Of a DNA stretch of 64,000 bases, positions 26,243 to 34,339 are shown piece by piece. How positions within the stretch are numbered: the stretch's first letter is position 1; the number at the start of each line of letters is the position of its first letter. The stretch lies in contig CANSEY010000001.1 in NCBI GenBank assembly GCA_947646015.1, positions 405,445 to 469,444 on the forward strand, in the 5' to 3' direction. Both the position numbers and the translations under genes were made by a program. The notes under the pieces were generated by a model. The model ran no database searches, was not told the DNA's origin, and saw only the letters and a program-made list of their open reading frames with translations. This DNA is from an uncultured Bacteroides sp. (GTDB taxonomy: Bacteria > Bacteroidota > Bacteroidia > Bacteroidales > Bacteroidaceae).

Positions 26243-26318
26243 ATACTGCGCTTCTATGCACTTCTGAATATTCGGAAAGTAATACGATCTCAATTCAAAA
26301 AGAATAGAAACGCAGTAT
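26243..26318. repeat. 15-bp inverted repeat with 46-nt spacer
   Basis: The arms ATACTGCGCTTCTAT (26243-26257) and ATAGAAACGCAGTAT (26304-26318) match at 14 of 15 positions. The right arm lies 11 nt from the stop of the NigD-like gene. The spacer has no ORF. Confidence 0.7.
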
Positions 26319-26329
26319 GCCCAAGAAAA

Positions 26330-27085
26330 CTATTTTAAATTTAAATTGCTCCTTACAGAAACAATGGCCGGTTTAGCCGGTGTAACGGCTTTTTGAGTAC
26401 AATAATCAAATACAGCCGATTTATCTCCACTAAATGACTTCCATTTCAAAGTCAACGGAACCGTTTTTCCATTCGTATCCGGAAGTCCCACCAGCTTAAA
26501 GGCTACCAAGCCATCACCAACCGTACCATATGTATCGCCATATGCATTATGGCGAAACTCAACCTCATATGGGTCAGACGGATTTTGCCCCAACAATAAA
26601 TTTACGAAATGGGCTTTATTATAATCACCCCATTTTGTTCTGAATCGTAGGGTCAAATAACCATCTTCCGCAATAGTCACCCAATCGTTTACTATTTCCA
26701 CGGGATCCGTTCCATAAACAACGTCATTTTCTGATCCTAAATCCGGGGCAATCGATTTCGTCAAAATACTATCTATCCAGTTCACCTGTACCGCCTTATC
26801 ATATCTGCCACCAGACTCACTCACTTCATTATAATTCACCAATGCCCTGACTTCTTTATCTCCAAAAGGTGAAGAGGACATATTGGTCGGCAACAAAGTC
26901 GTGCTATCATTCAGCTGTAAGAAGAATGAACCATCAGTCGCATTTTTTACCGTAACAAGAGCATTGGGAAATCCTTCCACATAATAGTACTTATCATTGT
27001 CATCCAGACAAGACTGTAAACCGGCAGAACAAACAACTGCCACTGCAATCATAACTCCTTTATTCAAGCATGAACAGATCTTCAT
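26330..27085 (-). CDS. NigD-like lipoprotein
   Basis: This 251-residue protein has a lipoprotein signal (VVCSAGLQSC, lipobox Cys about 26) followed by the NigD-type opening LDDNDKYYYVEGFPNALVTVKN. Two beta domains make up the rest, with GYLTLRFRTKWGDYNKAHFVNLL in the middle. NigD-like proteins are common last genes of Bacteroides PULs and other loci; their role is unknown, although the name comes from a bacteriocin locus. It lies 105 nt after the GH115 gene and ends before a strong terminator, so it is the last gene of this transcription unit. Confidence 0.82.
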   Translation of the reverse strand: MKICSCLNKGVMIAVAVVCSAGLQSCLDDNDKYYYVEGFPNALVTVKNATDGSFFLQLNDSTTLLPTNMSSSPFGDKEVRALVNYNEVSESGGRYDKAVQVNWIDSILTKSIAPDLGSENDVVYGTDPVEIVNDWVTIAEDGYLTLRFRTKWGDYNKAHFVNLLLGQNPSDPYEVEFRHNAYGDTYGTVGDGLVAFKLVGLPDTNGKTVPLTLKWKSFSGDKSAVFDYCTQKAVTPAKPAIVSVRSNLNLK

Positions 27086-27190
27086 AATAAATTTCTTTTT
27101 TCGTTAGATATTCAAAATATGTTCTCTTTACTTATAGAAATAGAATATTCATAGAAAGCCTGCATGCAAGAATGTTAATTAAAAATAATA

Positions 27191-30139
27191 TTAACGGCAA
27201 AGAGTTGTTTCAGGTCCTAAATATGACCTTTTGAGCCCACCCATATCAATAACGATTTTCTGAATCACAGTTCCGGGATCTCCACAGCGAATCTGCAATG
27301 TATGCTTACCGGGGGCCTTTACATAAAGAGTGGATTTATTCACTCTACAATTTTTCAGCACACTGTCATACCAGATCTGGGAATATTCTATGGCTGAAGT
27401 GGATGGAGTAGAAATAGATCCGTCATCGATACGGACACTATATTTGGTATCCGAATTGGTATGCTCCGGTAGTTTATAATCCCGATCAGCATGCAAAGGG
27501 AAAGTGGGCAGTACGTAGGTATACACATCAACCATTCCAGCATTGAAAGTATAAAAATCATATTCCACTCTAGGCACCTCGGACGAACGATACATTTGTA
27601 AGGGAGCTATCGGACTTCCTATTTGCAAGGCAGCACCTTCAAAGCCCAAACCGGGAAGTACACTCATCTTGACATCTTCACTCTCAAACTTACGGTGGAA
27701 GGCTGTAGCGGGCAGAGATACGTAGCCATTTTCCTCTATGAAAAGTCCTTGTAATTCGTCGCGTACCGGAGTCTTCGGATTGAATACGGAAACAAGCACC
27801 CGTTCTTTCTGCATTCCGGAAGAGAACTCAATAAATCCTGTGACTTTCTCTCCTGATGGTACTTTACTCCAATCGATCGATACTTGGATACGATCTTCAG
27901 TACGAGTACTGCCCGACTGACGAGACAAAACGATCCACTCGTCAGAAAGTTCCGATTTCCAGTCCAACATTCCTCCCCCCTGATTATAAACATCGATCCA
28001 GTGACTTTTACGGGAGTAAGTATTGAACACGGGTAAAGCCCGGAAACTAAAACCTCCCCGATTCAACTGCTCACTTTCTACCTGAACGGCCAACTTCGGA
28101 TCGCCCGTTGCCACATAACTTTCTTCCATCAATGGAAGCATAAAATAGGAACTGCTTCCATCATAATTTTGTCTTAGTGACATCATGTATTTCCATTTGC
28201 CGTCCAGGAGCGAATTATATCCGTCGGTAATAATCTCCAAACTATCGTGACAAGTCGTTGCTTCTCTCTTCAGATCATCGGCAGCAGCACGTTTCTGACG
28301 AACATATTGCCGATAAAGCTGACCGGTCATATTCATACGATTCATCAGTTCGGCCCCTTTCACCGGATAATACAACAACTGATACAGCGCCGGTTTTGCC
28401 TTTTTATCTACAGTTGCCAACATTTCCTCTGCTTTTTTACCGATCCGCCGGTACTCAGCCAAACGCCTCCCGGCTTCATTGTAATTTATAAAAGAAAACT
28501 CGGTATCGGTACGTTTTTCACCTCCACCCCAATAGTTATTCCAGTATCCCCACCCCATGTATTCCGGTTTTCTGGAAAAAGCCAAATTTATATGTGAGCA
28601 GGTAATGTCTTTCAATGTATCGTAATATTGTTCTCCGAAGATTTTTGCCAACCAACGGGCAGGATAAGTATGCACATTATTTTCGTTGAATTGGTCGATA
28701 TCATAAGCCATATCGAGAAAAAACGATACTTGTGCCTCAGCCCCTTTCAGGTCTCCACAGTTTGCCAACCAGATACGGTCGGCCGTAGTATCATACGCTT
28801 TGCGAAGCTCTTCATACATTAATGCCGGAGGAGTGGTACTAAACCATAAATAGCTATGAGGTACACCGAGGTAAGAAATATGATAGTATACACCTGCACG
28901 TCCTGTACGTTTTTGTTCTTGAGGGCCACTCAAACGCTTCATATAGCCAAAATTATCATCCGCCCAGATAATGGTCACATCATCCGGCAGTTCCAATCCA
29001 TTCGAGTAGATTTCCAGCACCTCTTTATAAGGGGTGAATGCCTGCGGGATAGTTTCGGCAGGCTTATCAATATGCCGGGTTAGCAGGCTTCTCTGGTCTT
29101 TCAAAGCATTCTCCAGCATTTTCACTTTCTCTTTCATCGGTACGTCTCCTCCACCCATGGCAGCATCGTGCAATCCTCTCAAGGCTAATGTGTATACATT
29201 CTCATAAGCACAATTTTCTTTCACACGATTGCCCAAAACTTCATTAATCTTATCCTTATTAGCATTATAATCCCAGGGTCCCATAGTCTTGCTATGCCAC
29301 TCGCTGGCCGTATTCAACAATAAGGGTTCACAATGGCTGGAGCCCATAACAATGGCAAACGTATCTGCTACGAGCTTATTCTCGGGAATCTGATAAAAAG
29401 CGGTAGATACGGGATGCATTGCCGGAGCCAGATGATTAGCTTTCAAACGCAGTAACAGTTCACAAATCTTCGCATAGGTACGGGGGCCAATATTACCGCG
29501 TTCTTTCTCAAAGGTCTTAGCAGCCCAGGGTTTCAGCCCCCAATCTTCATCGTTCAGGAAAATACCCCTATATTTCACGGAAGGTGTTTTAGAATATGTG
29601 GGCGGAGCATCTACATACAAAGCCTTGTGCGTTTTTACCGGGACATCACCCCACCAATACCAAGGGGATACTCCCATCATTTCGGAAATAGAGAACAGGC
29701 CATAAGCCGCTCCCCGCCGATCACTCCCTGCTATAACCAATGCTTTGGCTACTCCTGGAGAAGGGTTGTCGACAGTTTGAATCAAATACCGTTCCCAAGC
29801 ACCCTGCAATGGCCGGATATCAATTTTTCCTTTTTGCGCCAATTCACAAATCCATTGATTCTTTTCAATGGTTCCGACAATAACCAGAGCTTTGGCTCTT
29901 TCCCTTTTTTGGATCAGTTCAGGCTTTTGACCGGTCACCATTTGAATATCGCGGGCAAACAATTCTGCCGATCTCTTGATAACAAGCGCATCATTCACAT
30001 CGTAATAAATCTTAGCCCGTGTTTTCGCAGTAGTCAAAGCAAAACCGGTTTTACTTTTAGGAAGTCGTTCTTGTACACGAATCTGTGCATAAGAAATGCA
30101 GGCACAAAATAGTGCTGCCAATAAAAATAAATGTCTCAT
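27191..30139 (-). CDS. GH115 family alpha-glucuronidase
   Basis: This 982-residue exported enzyme (signal LFLLAALFCACISYA) shows the GH115 layout: an N-terminal domain that binds the backbone (FARDIQMVTGQKPE, IAGSDRRGAAYGLFSISEMMGVSPWYWWGDVP), a TIM-barrel (VKYRGIFLNDEDWGLKPWA, LKANHLAPAMHP, LRGLHDAAMGGG, IIWADDNFGYMKRL) and beta-rich C-terminal domains. The family removes (4-O-methyl)-glucuronic acid from xylan or arabinogalactan side chains. It carries its own -7 element (minus-strand TATCTTTG at 30173-30180) and a large nested hairpin upstream, so it may be expressed partly apart from the SusC/D genes. Confidence 0.92.
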   Translation of the reverse strand: MRHLFLLAALFCACISYAQIRVQERLPKSKTGFALTTAKTRAKIYYDVNDALVIKRSAELFARDIQMVTGQKPELIQKRERAKALVIVGTIEKNQWICELAQKGKIDIRPLQGAWERYLIQTVDNPSPGVAKALVIAGSDRRGAAYGLFSISEMMGVSPWYWWGDVPVKTHKALYVDAPPTYSKTPSVKYRGIFLNDEDWGLKPWAAKTFEKERGNIGPRTYAKICELLLRLKANHLAPAMHPVSTAFYQIPENKLVADTFAIVMGSSHCEPLLLNTASEWHSKTMGPWDYNANKDKINEVLGNRVKENCAYENVYTLALRGLHDAAMGGGDVPMKEKVKMLENALKDQRSLLTRHIDKPAETIPQAFTPYKEVLEIYSNGLELPDDVTIIWADDNFGYMKRLSGPQEQKRTGRAGVYYHISYLGVPHSYLWFSTTPPALMYEELRKAYDTTADRIWLANCGDLKGAEAQVSFFLDMAYDIDQFNENNVHTYPARWLAKIFGEQYYDTLKDITCSHINLAFSRKPEYMGWGYWNNYWGGGEKRTDTEFSFINYNEAGRRLAEYRRIGKKAEEMLATVDKKAKPALYQLLYYPVKGAELMNRMNMTGQLYRQYVRQKRAAADDLKREATTCHDSLEIITDGYNSLLDGKWKYMMSLRQNYDGSSSYFMLPLMEESYVATGDPKLAVQVESEQLNRGGFSFRALPVFNTYSRKSHWIDVYNQGGGMLDWKSELSDEWIVLSRQSGSTRTEDRIQVSIDWSKVPSGEKVTGFIEFSSGMQKERVLVSVFNPKTPVRDELQGLFIEENGYVSLPATAFHRKFESEDVKMSVLPGLGFEGAALQIGSPIAPLQMYRSSEVPRVEYDFYTFNAGMVDVYTYVLPTFPLHADRDYKLPEHTNSDTKYSVRIDDGSISTPSTSAIEYSQIWYDSVLKNCRVNKSTLYVKAPGKHTLQIRCGDPGTVIQKIVIDMGGLKRSYLGPETTLCR

Positions 30140-30172
30140 TTTGTGTTTATGTTAGTGTTTTTTCATTTTATG

Positions 30173-30180
30173 CAAAGATA
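30173..30180 (-). promoter_or_regulatory. -7 element before GH115
   Basis: On the minus strand this is TATCTTTG, a consensus TAnnTTTG, 33 nt upstream of the GH115 ATG; a CTTG at 18 nt further upstream could act as -33. Confidence 0.55.
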
Positions 30181-30232
30181 CGTATTCCTACTATTTTTCA
30201 AGCTTACTACAGAAACTGTTTCTCATAAAAAT

Positions 30233-30291
30233 ATCCCATACACTCACAAACTGAAACATATCGTATGTTTCGTCTTATGAGTATATGGGAT
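30233..30291. repeat. 59-nt nested dyad between PUL genes
   Basis: A perfect inner palindrome GAAACATA-TCG-TATGTTTC (30253-30271) is enclosed by arms ATCCCATACACTCA (30233-30246) and TGAGTATATGGGAT (30278-30291) that match at 13 of 14 positions. All share one centre at 30262, and the unpaired 6-nt gaps are equal on both sides. Confidence 0.85.
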
Positions 30292-30311
30292 TAACAGGAG
30301 TTATTGTAAAG

Positions 30312-32705
30312 TCAATAACCGGACTGCCCAAAAGCCCAATTGCAATATCCTTCAGGCAAAGAACAGGTTTTACCATCGAAAGACACAGAGAAAGAATGCT
30401 TCAAGTTGCAATGTAGATTCACGATCTGTTTCTCGTCTGCCTTTACAGTCAATGTATTCCCCTTCCGGGTTACACGGCAATTGTATCCTACGACTTCTCC
30501 ATTCGGACGTTCTATGACAAAAGCGTTAGTCAGAACAGCTTCACCGATACATTTAAATAATTCGTGCACATCATTATCCTGAGTATTGACCGTCTGCCAA
30601 TCGCTAATCATATTGACATATTGCTCACCAATAACAAACTTACGGGTATCATATAATTTCGGATGCGGATTACCAAAACTAAGATCAGAAAAATCCAGTT
30701 TAGTATCAGCGCTACACGCCTGTTCTACTTCAAGATGCGGATCGACAACAAAAGCCCAACGCAACTGCCCCGTTTTATAATCAATCAAATTGGCAAAAGC
30801 TCCCATCGCATTAAATGTTTGTTCCAGCCATTTCTCGTCGCCTGTCAGCAGATAAGCATAATAAGTAGCATACGCACGCCATCCGCTCCAGCCATGGGGT
30901 GAATTAAACATATTGGGAAGCATCTGTACATCGTATTGCGCTTCCCAATAACGCATAGTTCCTTGCCGACGGCGCCCATCGGGTACACGGAGTTGAGTAA
31001 GGCAATCATGGCTGTTCAGTATCTTCAACATTGCATCGGTATAATATTTGCGTGCAACAGCATCTTGCTCGATGACTCCCATCATACCTATCTGTAAAGC
31101 TGAACAAGAAATCATGCCGTCTTCAAAGGTCAATTCTCCCTCTGTCTGAAAATCTCCTTGTGACGCAACCAGTTGGTCAACCGCCTTTTTTGCAGACAGG
31201 AAATGACGGTCAGCACATGTTCTCCAAAACAAATCCTGTTCACCCAATTTACGTTCGAGGACAGCCAGTTCCAAAACACTTTTAGCGATATAGATCACAC
31301 TGGTATAGACTGTTCCATGATTATAATATGCACCATTTTCGCGCTGGGAGGTCGCGATCATCCAGTCAGCCAACTTCGACGCCTTTTTCAGATCTCCCAA
31401 ATCTCCCTGTGCCTCATATTTATCTACCAACATTCCAATAGTAGTAGAGGTATTTTGAATACGTGTCTTAAAATACAACGGTTCCACTTTTACCGAATCA
31501 TGCAATTTGTTGTAAAGCCGATCAAAATAATTGCTCAATTGCTTATCCAATGACTCATTCGGGAAATAACGGGCAGCAAGAAAAGCCGAATAGAACCCAT
31601 ACCAACTCTCAGCATGTGACGTCGGTTTCTGATGATAACGGGCTGCATTCTCACGTGCCTTTTCCATCACCCATTGCCAAGGATGATGTACTGTCCATAT
31701 CGCTTCGGCAACTTTATTGCCCGAACGGACAGAAAGGGTATAGAGACCTGCATCTTCCAACCGGACTTTTCCTATCCAACGATTCCCTTTGGTTTTAGTC
31801 AGTACGACAGGCAGTTCTTTTCCGGCATCATTGGTCACCTTTACGTTAGGATTATCGGCAGTAAGTGTGAACGATGCTTCCTCACGTGCAGCATGCGAAG
31901 TCTGACGGATATCAATCAAAGGAATATCCGAAACTCGAGCAATGGCATGTTCCAGATTGTCCAAATTACCCACATTGACAAATGTAAAAATCCACTCTTT
32001 ACTTTCCCCCTGTTTCAGTTCATACAGATTCTGCGGATGACGTGCCGGCAAAGGTAATTCATTCAATAAATCGAGATTTAATGATTCGATGCGATGCCCC
32101 ATAAACCAAAATGGGGCCGGATCCTGATAGCCCAGATTATAATCTACACTCCAGGATGCTACAGGCTGCTGTGATACAAGTCCCAATATATGTCCGGAAG
32201 GGGTTTGAAGATAGCCATAAAAATGGGTCTTTTCGTTTCTCATCAAGGTTGGAAAGTATTTACCAAACCAATCCGGAAATTTATCCATATATGTATCGAT
32301 GCCCAACTTCAGACCGGCCTTCTGAGGTTGATAAGGCACCGGTGAGTTGTTTGTCAGCTTTACCCTTAATGCAGGTTGACCATGATCTTTTATATATGAT
32401 ATCCGGCAAAGAACTCCGTCTATCTCGCTCCGATAGGAGGCGTATCCATCCGGAATCCAGGATCCACGCACTTCTTTACCTTCCCGTTTTGCATAAAAGG
32501 ATGGACCGGCATGTTCTCCTTCACGAAAGAAAGGTATGGTATCATTTCGTTTTCCACCTTTAAATATTAGTTGTTCGGCACATCCGGTTTCTGAAATTTT
32601 CCACTCCCAATCAGAGTGCTTCAAAACAATTTGTGCCGACACCCTCAAGCTAAAGCTCAACAGTCCGAGCAATAAGATTGTAACACGTATTCTCTTAAAA
32701 AGCAT
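30312..32705 (-). CDS. Exported six-hairpin-like putative glycosidase, family not assigned
   Basis: This 797-residue protein has a signal peptide (ILLLGLLSFSLRVSA). Residues about 25-330 are beta-rich, and about 345-700 are helical with repeating aromatic stretches (ESWYGFYSAFLAARYF, TSTTIGMLVDKYEAQGDL, NGAYYNHGTVYTSVIYIAKSVLELA, GWSGWRAYATYYAYLLTGDE) that look like an (alpha/alpha)6 toroid. That shape occurs in many glycoside hydrolases and polysaccharide lyases. Given the neighbouring GH115 it may act on a uronic-acid-containing glycan, but I cannot assign a CAZy family or catalytic residues. It lies between SusD and GH115 on the same strand, with hairpins in both flanking gaps. Confidence 0.7.
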   Translation of the reverse strand: MLFKRIRVTILLLGLLSFSLRVSAQIVLKHSDWEWKISETGCAEQLIFKGGKRNDTIPFFREGEHAGPSFYAKREGKEVRGSWIPDGYASYRSEIDGVLCRISYIKDHGQPALRVKLTNNSPVPYQPQKAGLKLGIDTYMDKFPDWFGKYFPTLMRNEKTHFYGYLQTPSGHILGLVSQQPVASWSVDYNLGYQDPAPFWFMGHRIESLNLDLLNELPLPARHPQNLYELKQGESKEWIFTFVNVGNLDNLEHAIARVSDIPLIDIRQTSHAAREEASFTLTADNPNVKVTNDAGKELPVVLTKTKGNRWIGKVRLEDAGLYTLSVRSGNKVAEAIWTVHHPWQWVMEKARENAARYHQKPTSHAESWYGFYSAFLAARYFPNESLDKQLSNYFDRLYNKLHDSVKVEPLYFKTRIQNTSTTIGMLVDKYEAQGDLGDLKKASKLADWMIATSQRENGAYYNHGTVYTSVIYIAKSVLELAVLERKLGEQDLFWRTCADRHFLSAKKAVDQLVASQGDFQTEGELTFEDGMISCSALQIGMMGVIEQDAVARKYYTDAMLKILNSHDCLTQLRVPDGRRRQGTMRYWEAQYDVQMLPNMFNSPHGWSGWRAYATYYAYLLTGDEKWLEQTFNAMGAFANLIDYKTGQLRWAFVVDPHLEVEQACSADTKLDFSDLSFGNPHPKLYDTRKFVIGEQYVNMISDWQTVNTQDNDVHELFKCIGEAVLTNAFVIERPNGEVVGYNCRVTRKGNTLTVKADEKQIVNLHCNLKHSFSVSFDGKTCSLPEGYCNWAFGQSGY

Positions 32706-32733
32706 GATTTAATTTTTCAATTCTAGTTGTGCA

Positions 32734-32797
32734 AGAACGGACTTCGGCAATTTAGAAATCATAAGACGTCTCCATGACACATTGCGAAATCCGTTCT
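32734..32797. repeat. Nested dyad in the SusD-enzyme gap
   Basis: Arms AGAACGGACTTCGGCAAT and ATTGCGAAATCCGTTCT pair with two mismatches or bulges and surround a central palindrome AGACGTCT (32764-32771). The structure lies in the 123-nt gap between the SusD and hydrolase genes. Confidence 0.7.
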
Positions 32798-32828
32798 GAA
32801 TTAATTTATAATAATCTCTTAAGAAGCA

Positions 32829-34316
32829 TTAGTATCCTTCATTCTGAATGACCTGACCACTGCTTTCCGTTATGACACTCTGTGGCAAAGGCATCAGGTT
32901 CATATACTCTTTTGCGGTAGTCGATCCTTTGTATTTGATAGCATAGTCGATATACAATCCATAGCGGATCAGATCACTGCGACGACAACCCTCACCCCAT
33001 AATTCATGCCCACGTTCTTTAAGAACAGCTCCAAGAAAATCGTCCAGTGAGGTAAAATCACTCAACTGATAAGCAGCCAGTCCTGCACGTGTATGTACAT
33101 CATTCAGACGGTCCACAGCTTCCTGAGTAACCGCATTATTACTACGTGCCAATGCCTCAGCCATCAGAGTCAATACATCGGCATAACGGTAAACAACCAC
33201 ATCGACTTCACTATTTTCACTGGTTTGTGTCGGATCTTCTCCATATTTGATGGGTAAAGCCCCTTTATCCAAATACTCACCGGGATTAGTTTCATTGTAT
33301 GTCACTCCATCTGTTCCTACATATTCACTACAGATAACTTCCAGGCGCTTGTCTTTAGGATCGAAACTGTGGTAAAACTGCCATGGCATACGATAACCAT
33401 TCCATTTTTGTATGTTCGGATTAGTTGTAGGATAGTTGCTTGGCAACACATGCGCATGCCACATCTGTTCGTTTACTCCTCTGGTTTCAATGCATGAAAA
33501 GATCATTTCATCATTACCCTCATTGTCTAAAGTAAAAATGTCCTTATAATTAGTAACCAACGAATATCCACATTTCATGACTTCTCTGCCACATTCCACA
33601 GCCTTGCCCCATTCTTTTTCATGCATATAAAGTTTCATCAACACCGTATATGCCAGTCCTTTGGTGAACCGTCCAAAGTTCTCATCAGATTTACTATATT
33701 TAGCAGGAAGTACCTCAGCTGCCGCTTTCAAGTCATCTTCAATCAACTTCACTGTTTCCTCTTTTGAAGAACGGGGTACAATAACCTTTTGGGTAGGATT
33801 CTGTAAAACTTCTAATGAAGGAATCTGAATAGGGCCATACAAGTCGTAAAGAATATATGCCAACCATCCACGCCCACAACGTGTTTCGGCAATTAAACGT
33901 GTTTTTTCCTCTTCTTTCATATCAATACCAGAGATACGGTCTAATGTCAATGTCATCTTTCCGATATGATTCGCCCATGTTCCGTAAAAAGAAGTAGGAA
34001 TATCAGAGGTAGCAGTGAAATTCAACTGTAATACAGCCGGCCACCACGAATCTCCCCATTTACAATCCAATAGGTCGGTAGACATATCTGTATTAGAGGC
34101 CAAACCACCTTTAGCACATTGAAATAATCCGCTATACCCATCTGCACGGAACGGACCGTAAGCTGCTGCAATAACCAATGCATCAGCATCATCTGCATTA
34201 GTAGGAAATATAGTTGTATTAATTGAGTCATATGATTCGGATTCCAGGTTAATGCAAGAGCCTAATAAACCAATTACTGTGATAAACAGGGAAAATATAT
34301 AAATTATCTTTTTCAT
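32829..34316 (-). CDS. SusD/RagB-family glycan-binding lipoprotein
   Basis: This 495-residue lipoprotein (signal ending TVIGLLGSC, lipobox Cys about 21) carries the SusD helices: RGWLAYILYDLYGPIQIP, the TPR-like segment AYTVLMKLYMHEKEWGKAVECGREVM, and the C-terminal VVVYRYADVLTLMAEALAR. ERGHELWGEGCRRSDLIRYG is the family-typical end. It partners the SusC encoded 23 nt upstream, forming the lid of a bellows-type outer-membrane glycan importer. The bound glycan is not identifiable from sequence. Confidence 0.93.
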   Translation of the reverse strand: MKKIIYIFSLFITVIGLLGSCINLESESYDSINTTIFPTNADDADALVIAAAYGPFRADGYSGLFQCAKGGLASNTDMSTDLLDCKWGDSWWPAVLQLNFTATSDIPTSFYGTWANHIGKMTLTLDRISGIDMKEEEKTRLIAETRCGRGWLAYILYDLYGPIQIPSLEVLQNPTQKVIVPRSSKEETVKLIEDDLKAAAEVLPAKYSKSDENFGRFTKGLAYTVLMKLYMHEKEWGKAVECGREVMKCGYSLVTNYKDIFTLDNEGNDEMIFSCIETRGVNEQMWHAHVLPSNYPTTNPNIQKWNGYRMPWQFYHSFDPKDKRLEVICSEYVGTDGVTYNETNPGEYLDKGALPIKYGEDPTQTSENSEVDVVVYRYADVLTLMAEALARSNNAVTQEAVDRLNDVHTRAGLAAYQLSDFTSLDDFLGAVLKERGHELWGEGCRRSDLIRYGLYIDYAIKYKGSTTAKEYMNLMPLPQSVITESSGQVIQNEGY

Positions 34317-34339
34317 ATCATTCTTTATTTTTTTATTGC

